NCBI GenBank assembly: GCA_947467345.1
Contig: CANIHD010000007.1
Location: 1-64,000 of the forward strand
Origin: Alphaproteobacteria bacterium
GTDB taxonomy: Bacteria; Pseudomonadota; Alphaproteobacteria; Micropepsales; Micropepsaceae
Direction of reading: 5' to 3'
Length of the DNA: 64,000 bases
Shown: piece by piece, positions 26,276-34,181 of the stretch
How positions within the stretch are numbered: position 1 is the stretch's first letter
How the letters are laid out: each line of letters starts with the position of its first letter
Position numbers and translations under genes: made by a program
The notes under the pieces: model-generated
What the model saw: only the letters and a program-made list of their open reading frames with translations
Told to the model about the DNA's origin: nothing
Database searches by the model: none

Positions 26276-27646
26276 ATGCGGGGGGATTGGGTGGCCAGCA
26301 GCTACGGCGCGGATTCGACCGCATTGATCGCGCGCATCGAGAGCGTGCCCTTTTCCGGCTGGCATGTGCGCCCGCGTATCGTGGTGGGCAGCGCCACCTT
26401 CTTCGATGCCTTCGATGCACTGCAATTGGCCTCCGTGCTGGTTGTGCTCCGGCCGGCCTGGCATCTCGGTTTCGACGATATCGCCTGGCTGATTTCCGCC
26501 TCCTATATCGGGCAGATATTCGGCGCGCTTCTGTTCGGCCGCCTTGCTGAAAAATATGGCCGCATCCCTTCGATCACGGGCGCCGTCGTGCTGATGAGCG
26601 TGATGAGCCTGGTCTGTGCGTTCACGGGGAATTTCGCGCAGCTATTCGCGTGCCGTCTGGTTCAAGGAATCGGCGTCGGCGGCGAGATGCCGGTGGCCGC
26701 TGCCTATGTCAGTGAGCTTTCCAAAGCCCGCGGTCGCGGGAAATTTTTTCTCGCCTATGAATTGATCTTCCCGGTCGGATTACTGGCGACGGGTCTTATG
26801 GGCGCTTTTCTGGTTCCGCGTTTCGGCTGGCAGAGCATGTTCATCATGGGCGGCATTCCCGGCCTCATCATCGCGGCCATGATGCTGCGCCTGCCGGAGA
26901 GTCCGCGCTGGCTGATCAATAAAGGCCGCTTCAAAGAGGCCGAAAAAATCATCGCTGAAATGGAGGCGAGCACCGAAAAGCGCATCGCGCCCGTGGGTCC
27001 GCCACCGCCGCCGATATCGGATACGCCGCAGCGGACGCGCTGGCGGGAATTGCTTTCGCCCGTCTATCTCAATCGGACGCTGATTGTTTGGGTTCTGTGG
27101 GCGACGGCCTATTTCGTCACCAACGGCCTCAACAATTGGATGCCGATCTTCTACCGCGAGGTCTACAACCTCAATCTGCAGAACTCGTTGCTGGCGGCGC
27201 CGCTCACCAACGCTACTCAAGTTGCGCTGCTGCTGGTCTGCGTTTTTGTTATCGATCGTGTCGGGCGCCGGTCGTGGATGGTGACATGCCTCACAGCAGG
27301 CGCTGCGCTTCTGGCTGTGCTCGCCTTTTTCGGATCGGGAAGTTTCCTCGCCACCATTGTGCTGGCGACTTTGGCTTATGGCCTCATCGGTTCGGTCAAC
27401 GCCGTGCTCTATCTCTATACGCCGGAGATTTACCCGACACGTATGCGTGCCGCTGCCACCGGCGCCGCCACATGTTGGTTGCGCGTGGCTTCAGCCGTGG
27501 TGCCCCAGATCGTGGCGTGGCTGGTGGACGAAGAGGGTATCTCTGCCGTGTTCCTGGCATTCTCGGTCATTGCGATTATTGGCGCAGGTGCGTCCACGCG
27601 GATGCTGGAAACGAGGAACCGGCCTTTGGAAGAGATAGCACCCTAA
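26276..27646 (+). CDS. MFS transporter, aromatic acid/sugar proton symporter type
   Basis: This protein of about 456 residues has 12 membrane segments. Major facilitator signatures are GRLAEKYGRIP between helices 2 and 3, GIGVGGEMPVAAAYVSEL in helix 4, LPESPRWLINKGR after helix 6, a cytoplasmic loop of about 60 residues, DRVGRRSWM after helix 8, and YTPEIYPTRMR. The loop and PESPRWL motif point to the metabolite:H+ symporter group that takes up organic acids or sugars. The ATG at 26276 follows AAGGGG. No regulator is adjacent. Confidence 0.88.
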   Translation: MRGDWVASSYGADSTALIARIESVPFSGWHVRPRIVVGSATFFDAFDALQLASVLVVLRPAWHLGFDDIAWLISASYIGQIFGALLFGRLAEKYGRIPSITGAVVLMSVMSLVCAFTGNFAQLFACRLVQGIGVGGEMPVAAAYVSELSKARGRGKFFLAYELIFPVGLLATGLMGAFLVPRFGWQSMFIMGGIPGLIIAAMMLRLPESPRWLINKGRFKEAEKIIAEMEASTEKRIAPVGPPPPPISDTPQRTRWRELLSPVYLNRTLIVWVLWATAYFVTNGLNNWMPIFYREVYNLNLQNSLLAAPLTNATQVALLLVCVFVIDRVGRRSWMVTCLTAGAALLAVLAFFGSGSFLATIVLATLAYGLIGSVNAVLYLYTPEIYPTRMRAAATGAATCWLRVASAVVPQIVAWLVDEEGISAVFLAFSVIAIIGAGASTRMLETRNRPLEEIAP

Positions 27647-27974
27647 GCCGAAGCCGGAGACAGAATCCCAACTCACGAGACGGCATCCTCAAAGCGGTTC
27701 ATTGTGCAGTGCACCGCAAAAGAATTTTTTGCGTGGACTCAACCGCCCGCCTAAATCTGGGTGTCCGCGCTTTAAGCGGAAAATCCGCTACCGCCGTAGA
27801 CTTTATGTTGGATTTTTCCACGGCGCATTCAGGCTCCCGCGCGAGGGGGAAATCTGCCTATTTTCCTGTCCTTGACATAGAATACGCCGACATGGGACGG
27901 GTCTTTCCGTCCCCCGTCCGCTGGGCAGAATGCCCGCGCGGGGTTTCCTTGATTACGTAACCGGGAGAACGCCA
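27647..27974. other. intergenic region before the cupin genes
   Basis: No gene is supported. Two small inverted repeats are visible: CGCAAAAGAATTTTTTGCG (27715-27733), and AGCGG/CCGCT around AAAAT near 27776-27790. TTGACA at 27872-27877 looks like a -35 box, but no convincing -10 box lies 17 nt downstream. This region probably contains the promoter for the block that starts with the cupin at 27975, preceded by GGGAGAA. Confidence 0.4.
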
Positions 27975-28589
27975 GTGGCTGATAGCGATCAACTGAACCG
28001 TAACGGAGGTGCCGAAGGCGGCGCTGGTCCGGGACATAATAGCGGCGCCGCCGGCGAAGAGCCTGTGGTGTGGGAACGTTGGACGAAGAAACGCACCTTC
28101 GTCCGCGCTCTCGAAGGTACCTATGGCGAGCTCTACCAGGAGCTCTTCACGCAGCCGCGCGTCTACCGCTCCAAAGATTGGAAGTGGAAGGGCGGACCGC
28201 AGAATTTCGGTAAGAAGATCATCAACCCGGGCTCCGGCCGCGTCACCCAGTGCATCGAAGTGCATCTGGATTGCTTCGCGCCCGGCGGTTACGGCCAGCG
28301 TCACGGCCACATGAACAGCGCCGTGTTCTATGTCCTTAAGGGCAAGGGCCACGACATTCATGACCGCCGCCGCATCGACTGGGAAGCCGGCGATGCGCTC
28401 ATCGTCGAAAACGGTTGCGTGCATCAGCATTTGAACGACGACCCGAATGAAGAAGCGATCGTGCTTGTCGCCAAGGCGAAGCCGCTTTTCCTGTTCATGC
28501 ACCTGATCTTCCAGAAGGTCGCCATGTACCCGCCAACAGAGGCGCTGTCGGAAAAGCAACGCCTTTACGTTCCGCCGACGGAAATCTAA
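27975..28589 (+). CDS. cupin-domain protein A, split ring-cleavage-like
   Basis: This protein of about 204 residues starts at a GTG with GGGAGAA upstream. After an N-terminal part of some 100 residues (WTKKRTFVRALEGTYGELYQELF) it has a cupin barrel. Motif 1 reads QRHGHMNSAVFYVLKGKG, with two histidines but Ala where the usual glutamate would be. Motif 2 is WEAGDALIVENGCVHQH, with its histidine. A metal site with three histidines is therefore still possible. The C-terminus (FMHLIFQKVAMYPPTE) has no known counterpart. It precedes a second cupin gene by 104 nt. Together they resemble the two halves of a bicupin dioxygenase such as gentisate 1,2-dioxygenase, but this is inference. Confidence 0.75.
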   Translation: MADSDQLNRNGGAEGGAGPGHNSGAAGEEPVVWERWTKKRTFVRALEGTYGELYQELFTQPRVYRSKDWKWKGGPQNFGKKIINPGSGRVTQCIEVHLDCFAPGGYGQRHGHMNSAVFYVLKGKGHDIHDRRRIDWEAGDALIVENGCVHQHLNDDPNEEAIVLVAKAKPLFLFMHLIFQKVAMYPPTEALSEKQRLYVPPTEI

Positions 28590-28693
28590 CGCGCAAATTG
28601 GAACGGGGCGTGCGCCTCGTTCTACCCCGCGCCATCGTGAAATTCCGTGTCGGCCGCGAAGCGGCCGCCGCGATCTGAGCAGAGGAATTTGGA

Positions 28694-29251
28694 ATGAGCA
28701 GAGTTGTCGATCCGCGCGAACGCGAGGGTTCCCATGCCGACACCGGCTATGTGAATTTTTATGAGGAAGCATTGAAGGCGTCGGAAGAATTCCGCTCCGA
28801 CTATTTCAATCGCCTGAACGTGGTGAAGTCGGCGCAGATGCCGCTGGAGCGTTCACGCCATGGCTTGATCAAGCACATCATCAACGAGCGCATGAACACC
28901 AAGGAATGCTGCCTCGACATGTATATGCAATTTCTGCCGCCGGGTAAGGCGAGTGGAAAGCATCGCCATCTGTCCGAGGAAGTCATGTATGTGGTCGAAG
29001 GCACCGGCTACGATTTGCACTGGGACGTCCGCTTCGACTGCGACCATGAAATGGAATTCACTTGGGATGCGGAGCCGAAGAAGTACGAATGGTCGCAAGG
29101 CGATTTCATCTATGTCCCGCCTTATTGCGCACACAAGCATTTCAACAGCGATCCGAAGAACGAAGCTCGCATCATCGTCATCAATAGCCGCATTCTGAAA
29201 CCGATGGGCTTCGATTGGTACGAGCAGTTAGAGGACGCTGAAGGTTATTAA
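28694..29251 (+). CDS. cupin-domain protein B
   Basis: The 185-residue protein follows AGAGGAA at binding-site distance. The cupin motif 1 is complete: GKHRHLSEEVMYVVEGTGYDLHWD, with HxH and glutamate (about residues 90-96). Motif 2 is WSQGDFIYVPPYCAHKHFN. The mononuclear metal site (three His, one Glu) is thus intact, in contrast to cupin A. The N-terminal region contains SRHGLIKHIINERMNTKECCLDMYMQF, in pieces reminiscent of long-N-terminal cupins. No signal peptide. Both cupins lie directly ahead of the TTT transport genes and may process the transported compound. No substrate can be named. Confidence 0.78.
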   Translation: MSRVVDPREREGSHADTGYVNFYEEALKASEEFRSDYFNRLNVVKSAQMPLERSRHGLIKHIINERMNTKECCLDMYMQFLPPGKASGKHRHLSEEVMYVVEGTGYDLHWDVRFDCDHEMEFTWDAEPKKYEWSQGDFIYVPPYCAHKHFNSDPKNEARIIVINSRILKPMGFDWYEQLEDAEGY

Positions 29252-29384
29252 TTCGGTGCCGGTGTGAATGTCCCGGCAGCGCGTCCGCGCTGCCGTTAGG
29301 ACACCCTGCCGGGAGCAGAAGCGAAATGTCTCTGGCCACCCGCGCGGTATAAACCGCGCGGTGTCGGCGGAGGGAGAGCGCCGG

Positions 29385-30407
29385 ATGTCGAAGGCATTTC
29401 TGACGCTTTTGGCGGGCTTGGTGCTGTTGTTGTCAGCGCCGCCCGCAAGCGCTGCCGGTTCGCATGATCCGGATTTGTCGCTCTATAACGGCAAGACCAT
29501 CACCTACATTGTGGCGACCGGCCCGGGCGGCGGCTACGGCACCTATGCGCGGCTGATCGGCCGCTTCATGCAGAAGCATCTGCCCGGTTCACGCATTCTT
29601 GTTCGCAACGTCCCTGGCGCCGGACACATCGTCGGTGCCAACACGCTTTACGCGTCGCGTGGGGATGGTCTGACCATTGGCATGTTCAACACCGGGCTGA
29701 TTTACGATCAGCTTTTGAAACGCCAGGGGGCGAAGTTCGACCTTTCCAAAATGAGTTGGATTGGCAGCGCGGCGCATGATGTTCGGGTTCTGGTCCTCTC
29801 CAAGCGTTCCGGCTATGGCAGTTTTCAGGAACTCTATGAGTCCAAAAAGCCGTTCAAATTGGCGGCCGCCGGCATCGGTTCCGCCGCTTACAACGACACG
29901 CGGATTGTTGCTGCTACACTGCAGCTCCCGATCCAGATCATTACGGGCTTTAATGGCACTGAAGGCGAATTAAGCATGATGCGCCGTGAGGTCATCGCCC
30001 AGCTCGGCGCGGCCAGCTCATTCGAGAATTTTGTTAGGACCGGTAATGGGTTCTACGCACTTGCCGTCAGTGGTGACACACGAGCAATCCCTGGTGTTCC
30101 GCAGGCACGTACTTACGTCAAAGATGCGCGCGGCGGACAATTGCTCGGTCTGATCGAGGCGCTTTCGGATCTGTGACGCCTGACGGCCGGCCCGCCCGGA
30201 ATTCCGCCGCAATTGCTGGCTACCCTTCGGGAGGCCCATCGTTTGGCCTTAACCGATCCGGCGCTGCTTGCCGAAGCCAAGAAGATCAAACTGCCTATCG
30301 ATGTTGCCATCGGGGAAGAGGTTGAAGCCGAGATCCGGACAGCCTTAGCCCAGCCCCCAGCAGCCATTAAGTTGTTGCGGCAAGCGACCTCGGTTGATAC
30401 GCATTGA
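29385..30407 (+). pseudogene. tctC: tctC copy with an in-frame stop
   Basis: This gene encodes a TctC-type binding protein with signal peptide (MSKAFLTLLAGLVLLLSAPPASA), preceded by GGAGGGAGAG. It is closely related to its downstream neighbour: they share TITYIVATGPGGGY and LPGSRILVRNVPGAGHI. After SDL the codon TGA (30174-30176) replaces the glycine codon found in the neighbour (SDLGRLT). The remaining 77 codons continue in the same frame, RLTAGPPGIP to the true stop at 30407, with no further damage. The binding-loop aspartate (YDTY in the intact copy) is Gly here (YGTY). A single recent nonsense mutation in an already diverging duplicate is the simplest reading. Confidence 0.82.
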
Positions 30408-30474
30408 GCCGACAGGCAATGATAATTTCCCGCCAAGCAAAGCCGGGCGTGCCCCTGTGGAGGAGACGAGAATC

Positions 30475-31482
30475 TTGAATCGATTTTTGACGATGGTTGC
30501 CGGCGCCGCCATGGCGCTCGTGGTCGCGGGCCCTGCCTCCGCTGCCGCCGATGCCAACTATTATAAAGGCAAGACCATCACCTATATCGTCGCGACCGGC
30601 CCCGGCGGCGGCTACGACACTTATGGCCGTTTGATCGCGCGCTTCATGCAGAAGCAATTGCCGGGCTCGCGCATTCTGGTTCGCAACGTTCCGGGTGCAG
30701 GCCACATCATCGGCGCCAATACGATCTACGCGGCGCGTCCCGATGGCTTGACCATCGGCATGTTCAACACAGGGTTGATCTACAACCAGCTGATGTCGCT
30801 GCCGGGCGTGAAGTTCGACCTCACCAAGATGAGCTGGATCGGCAAGGCCTCGAACGAAATCCGCGTCGTGGTTGTGTCGACTAAGTCTGGTTACAAGACC
30901 ATCGACGACATGCTGAAGGCGAAAGGCCCGGTTCGTTTCGCGGCCGCCGGCGTCGGCTCCGCAGCCTATCTCGATACACGCATTCTCGACTTCATGTTGC
31001 CTATCGATATCCAGACCGTATCGGGCTTCGACGGCGCCGAAGGCGAACTCAGCATGATGCGCGGCGAAGTGGTTGCCCAAGTCGGCATCGCCAGCTCGTT
31101 CGAACAATTCGTGAGGAACAAGAACGGTTTCTACGCCCTGGCGATGAGCCCGGCCGCGCACGCTATTCTGCCCAACGTTCCGCAAGCCGACGCTTATGTA
31201 CATGACGAAAAGTCCCGGAAGCTGCTGACGCTTCTTGAAGCGCTCTCCGACCTTGGCCGTTTGACCTCGGGCCCGCCGGGCATTCCCGCCGATGTGCTCG
31301 CCGTTTTGCGCGAGGCACATTTGAAGGCCGTTCAGGATCCCGCGTTGCTCGTGGAAGCCAAGAAGCTGGCGATCCCGATCGATTTCGGTACGGCTGATTT
31401 TGTGACTCGCCGCATTAAAGAGGCGCTCAACCAGACGCCGGAAACGATTGCACTTCTGAAGCAAGCCGCAGCGGCACAATAG
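30475..31482 (+). CDS. tctC: TTT transporter periplasmic binding protein TctC (copy 2, intact)
   Basis: A 335-residue protein starting at a TTG with GGAGGAG upstream. It has a signal peptide (LNRFLTMVAGAAMALVVAGPASA) and the Bug/TctC ligand loop ATGPGGGYDTYGR, with the conserved aspartate, followed by NVPGAGHIIGANTIYAARPDG. It would catch a carboxylate in the periplasm and hand it to the TctA/TctB permease encoded 60 nt downstream. It is the functional partner of the broken duplicate just upstream. An ATG at 30493 is an alternative start but would shorten the signal peptide. Confidence 0.88.
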   Translation: MNRFLTMVAGAAMALVVAGPASAAADANYYKGKTITYIVATGPGGGYDTYGRLIARFMQKQLPGSRILVRNVPGAGHIIGANTIYAARPDGLTIGMFNTGLIYNQLMSLPGVKFDLTKMSWIGKASNEIRVVVVSTKSGYKTIDDMLKAKGPVRFAAAGVGSAAYLDTRILDFMLPIDIQTVSGFDGAEGELSMMRGEVVAQVGIASSFEQFVRNKNGFYALAMSPAAHAILPNVPQADAYVHDEKSRKLLTLLEALSDLGRLTSGPPGIPADVLAVLREAHLKAVQDPALLVEAKKLAIPIDFGTADFVTRRIKEALNQTPETIALLKQAAAAQ

Positions 31483-31541
31483 ATCACAGCGTACGGGAGG
31501 GGTTGCGCGCGCAGCCCCTCCGCGTTTAGGGGGATCGCGCA

Positions 31542-33044
31542 ATGGATGCCGCTGTAGCTTTTTCTGCCTTAGTCGGGCTTGTGACCACGCCTTACATCGT
31601 CTTCCTCATGTTGGTGGGCGTGCTGGTTGGTATTTTCATGGGCATTGCCCCCGGCGTGGGCGGCAAGCTCGGGCTCGTGCTGCTGATCCCGTTCGTTTAC
31701 GGCATGGATCCGCTGGCCGGCGCCGTCTTCCTTCTGTCCATGCATGCGGTGGTGCACACCGCAGGCGCGGTGACCTCCATTTTGCTCGGTGTTCCAGGGG
31801 AAGGCGCCACCGCGGCAACGGTGCTCGACGGTTACGCCATGACCAAACGAGGCGAGGCGGGGCGGGCCCTCGGCGCCAGTTTCGGTGCTTCGCTGGCGGG
31901 TAGCACGTCGGGCGCCATCGTCCTCGGCGCGTCGCTCGGCCTGCTCGAACCCATCATCCTAAACTTTCATCCGTCCGAATTTTTCCTGCTTTCGCTCCTC
32001 GGCATCACCTTCATCGCCACGCTTAGCGGCAAGAGCGTCGTAAAAGGCCTTAGCGTCGGCTTCTTCGGCCTCATGGTGTCCTTCATTGGCCAGGACCCCT
32101 CGACCGGCATTGCACGCTTCACCGGTGGGCACCTCTTCCTCTTGGACGGCGTGGACATCATCACCGCCATCCTGGCGATGTTCGCCATTCCGGAAATGAT
32201 CTCGCTGGGCGTCGAGCGCCAGGCGCTGGCCTCCGGCGTCGCGCAGCGGCAACGCATTGACTACCGACAGGTCATTCAGGGTCTGGGAGACGTCGTCACC
32301 CATCGCTGGCTGGTTTTGCGGGTGTCCCTCCTCGTGGCGGCCATCGGCATCATTCCGGGCCTCGGCGGCGACGCGGCGTCCTGGATGGCGTACGGCCATA
32401 CCGTCCAATCCTCGAAAAACCCCGAGACGTTCGGCACCGGCCGCGTCGAAGGCGTGATCGGTGCCGAAACCGGCACCTGCGCCAAAGAAGGCGGCTCGCT
32501 TATTCCGACCCTTTTCTTCGGCGTGCCGGGTTCCTCGGGTATGGCGATCATGCTCGGCGCCTTCCTGATGCTCGGTCTGCAGCCCGGCCCGCAGATGCTC
32601 ACCGAGCATCTGGACGTGGTCTGGGCGCTGATTTGGTCGCTGGCCCTCGCAAATCTGTTGTGCGTCGGCATTCTCCTGGTTGCGGCGCCGTGGATCACCA
32701 ACATCGCCTATATCAAGACCAGCCTGATGGTTCCGATCGTGCTCGTCTTCGCCATCCTCGGGTCCTATATCGGACAGGGCCACTGGGAAAATCTCATCCT
32801 CATCTTCTTCATGGGCGGGTTCGGATATTTCTTGAAGCGCCATGACTGGCCGCGCGCGCCGTTCGTGATCGGCGTCATCCTGGGAAAGATCGCCGAGGAT
32901 GCGCTGCTCAAGGCGCTGGCGATCGATGGCTATTGGTTCTTCATGAAGCCGATTTCTCTCATCTTGATCGCCATGATCATCGGCAGCATCGGCTTCTGGT
33001 TCTACAAGATGCGAACCGGCAAAGTGGAGATCGCCCATGGTTGA
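31542..33044 (+). CDS. tctA: TTT transporter large membrane subunit TctA (copy 2)
   Basis: The 500-residue permease has two homologous halves of about six membrane segments each. Their motifs are GIAPGVGGKLGLVLLIP near residue 35 and GIIPGLGGDAASWMAYGH near 270. Other signatures are GVPGEGATAATVLDGY and EGVIGAETGTCAKEGGSLIPTLFFGVPGSSG, given in pieces. It is complete and serves as the reference for the broken copy at 34182. It overlaps tctB by 8 nt. Confidence 0.92.
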   Translation: MDAAVAFSALVGLVTTPYIVFLMLVGVLVGIFMGIAPGVGGKLGLVLLIPFVYGMDPLAGAVFLLSMHAVVHTAGAVTSILLGVPGEGATAATVLDGYAMTKRGEAGRALGASFGASLAGSTSGAIVLGASLGLLEPIILNFHPSEFFLLSLLGITFIATLSGKSVVKGLSVGFFGLMVSFIGQDPSTGIARFTGGHLFLLDGVDIITAILAMFAIPEMISLGVERQALASGVAQRQRIDYRQVIQGLGDVVTHRWLVLRVSLLVAAIGIIPGLGGDAASWMAYGHTVQSSKNPETFGTGRVEGVIGAETGTCAKEGGSLIPTLFFGVPGSSGMAIMLGAFLMLGLQPGPQMLTEHLDVVWALIWSLALANLLCVGILLVAAPWITNIAYIKTSLMVPIVLVFAILGSYIGQGHWENLILIFFMGGFGYFLKRHDWPRAPFVIGVILGKIAEDALLKALAIDGYWFFMKPISLILIAMIIGSIGFWFYKMRTGKVEIAHG

Positions 33045-33474
33045 CGGTCGTATTCTCACCGCCGGTATCATGTTCGCGATTTTCGCGACCTTTGTCGGCG
33101 TATCGTTCGCCTATCCAGTTGAAGCGCGCTTCACGCCGCTCGTCATCGGTATCCCGGGGCTCATTCTTTCGCTCATTCAGCTTATCTCCGAATTACGCAA
33201 CAAGACGGCGCGGGTGATCGGATCGGAAGAGCGCAGCCGCGAATACCGGATGTTCGGATGGTTCGCGTTCTTCATTGGGGGCATCATTCTGTTCGGGTTC
33301 CCCTATGCAGGGCCGGTCGTGGTCGCCGCTTACCTGCATTTTTCCTGGCATGAGAAATGGTACACGTCCCTGGGCGCCGCGTTCTTCTCCTGGGTCGTTC
33401 TCCATTATCTGTTCGGAGACATACTCGGACTTCCCCTGTTCGAGGGGCTTATCATTGAATGGCTCACCTACTGA
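33037..33474 (+). CDS. tctB: TTT transporter small membrane subunit TctB (copy 2)
   Basis: A 145-residue membrane protein with four hydrophobic segments (about 5-26, 30-46, 70-98 and 105-138). It starts within the end of tctA with GTGGAGA upstream. The internal phrase RFTPLVIGIPGLILSLIQL is shared almost exactly with the TctB at 35683, so the two cassettes are duplicates. It is the last gene of an intact tctC-tctA-tctB set (note the order CAB, versus CBA in copy 1). Confidence 0.88.
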   Translation: MVDGRILTAGIMFAIFATFVGVSFAYPVEARFTPLVIGIPGLILSLIQLISELRNKTARVIGSEERSREYRMFGWFAFFIGGIILFGFPYAGPVVVAAYLHFSWHEKWYTSLGAAFFSWVVLHYLFGDILGLPLFEGLIIEWLTY

Positions 33475-33488
33475 GCATGGAGTGAAAT

Positions 33489-33884
33489 ATGTGCGGCGAA
33501 CTGGAAGAAGAAGACACACGCCAGCAGGATATTTACGGCCGTTTTCAAGCCCACGCCCATTCCTTCCTGGCGGCGATGAAAAACAAACAGAGCGGCGATT
33601 CCGTGAACGCCTATCTGGACGGTCTCTTTCGCGAACTTCTGCTGAAGGCTGCCGATCACAACGAGGCGCCGGCCGATGTCGATGTCTATGAGCGCTTTGC
33701 CATGGAGCCGTTGGTGTTCGCGCGGCTTGCCGGTTTCATGGCGGCGCATATGCCGCTCAACACCGATCCCTTGCGCTCGCTCATCGATGCGCTGATGACC
33801 GGCTATTCCGAGGGCGAAATTTTGCTTCCCTCGCACGACCATGATCACGACCATGAGCATGGACAGGGACATCATCATCATTAA
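33489..33884 (+). CDS. small protein with histidine-rich tail
   Basis: This 131-residue, soluble, acidic protein begins only 14 nt after tctB with GGAGTGAAAT upstream, so it is probably in the same operon. The body is predicted helical (FLAAMKNKQSGDSVNAYLDGLF, quoted in part; FARLAGFMAAHM; LRSLIDALMTGY). It ends in SHDHDHDHEHGQGHHHH (about 115-131), a strong metal-binding tail of the kind found in nickel/zinc-handling chaperones. The body does not match any family I know. A role as metal chaperone for the metal-dependent cupins is a testable guess. Confidence 0.75.
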   Translation: MCGELEEEDTRQQDIYGRFQAHAHSFLAAMKNKQSGDSVNAYLDGLFRELLLKAADHNEAPADVDVYERFAMEPLVFARLAGFMAAHMPLNTDPLRSLIDALMTGYSEGEILLPSHDHDHDHEHGQGHHHH

Positions 33885-34181
33885 CGAATGCGCAGCATTC
33901 CACGCATGACTCGCGGGAATGTGAAGTTGCAAGGTTTTGGTTAGAGTCGCGCAATGTGCGACTTCGCATGCGGCGGCGCGTCGCAAATCATTCTCCGTCA
34001 TCTGCAGAAATTGCAGCTCTTACAGCGCGTATTCGAAGCTCGCGCATTTGTGAGTCAAAATTAAACGTGCTCGTCCCAGGGTTGAGTCTCGCGAACTCGT
34101 GACTCCGAGTGCACATCGGCCAGCGTAAGAAGCGTCAATGGCGGGATCACTCCCGCCATTTCTTATGTTTGTGATCGACGC
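33885..34181. other. intergenic stretch between the two TTT cassettes
   Basis: No gene or tctC remnant is recognisable, although a tctC would be expected before the second tctA. A short hairpin GTCGC/GCGAC lies at 33946-33962, and a stronger hairpin at 34137-34160 is listed separately. The sequence is less GC-rich than its surroundings. Confidence 0.5.
34137..34164 (+). terminator. terminator-like hairpin
   Basis: AATGGCGGGA (34137-34146), loop TCAC, then the exact complement TCCCGCCATT (34151-34160), followed by TCTT and a T-rich stretch. A 10-bp perfect stem with a 4-base loop would be stable. It lies 18 nt before the ATG of the broken tctA, so it separates that cassette from the genes upstream. 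Confidence 0.65.

Noticed and set aside
27872-27877. TTGACA as a sigma-70 type promoter
   Set aside because: No acceptable -10 box about 17 bases downstream, so it was mentioned but not called as a promoter.
30174-30176. TGA in the tctC copy as recoding (selenocysteine or readthrough)
   Set aside because: The aligned residue is Gly in the intact neighbour, no SECIS-like hairpin follows, and TGA is used as a normal stop elsewhere.
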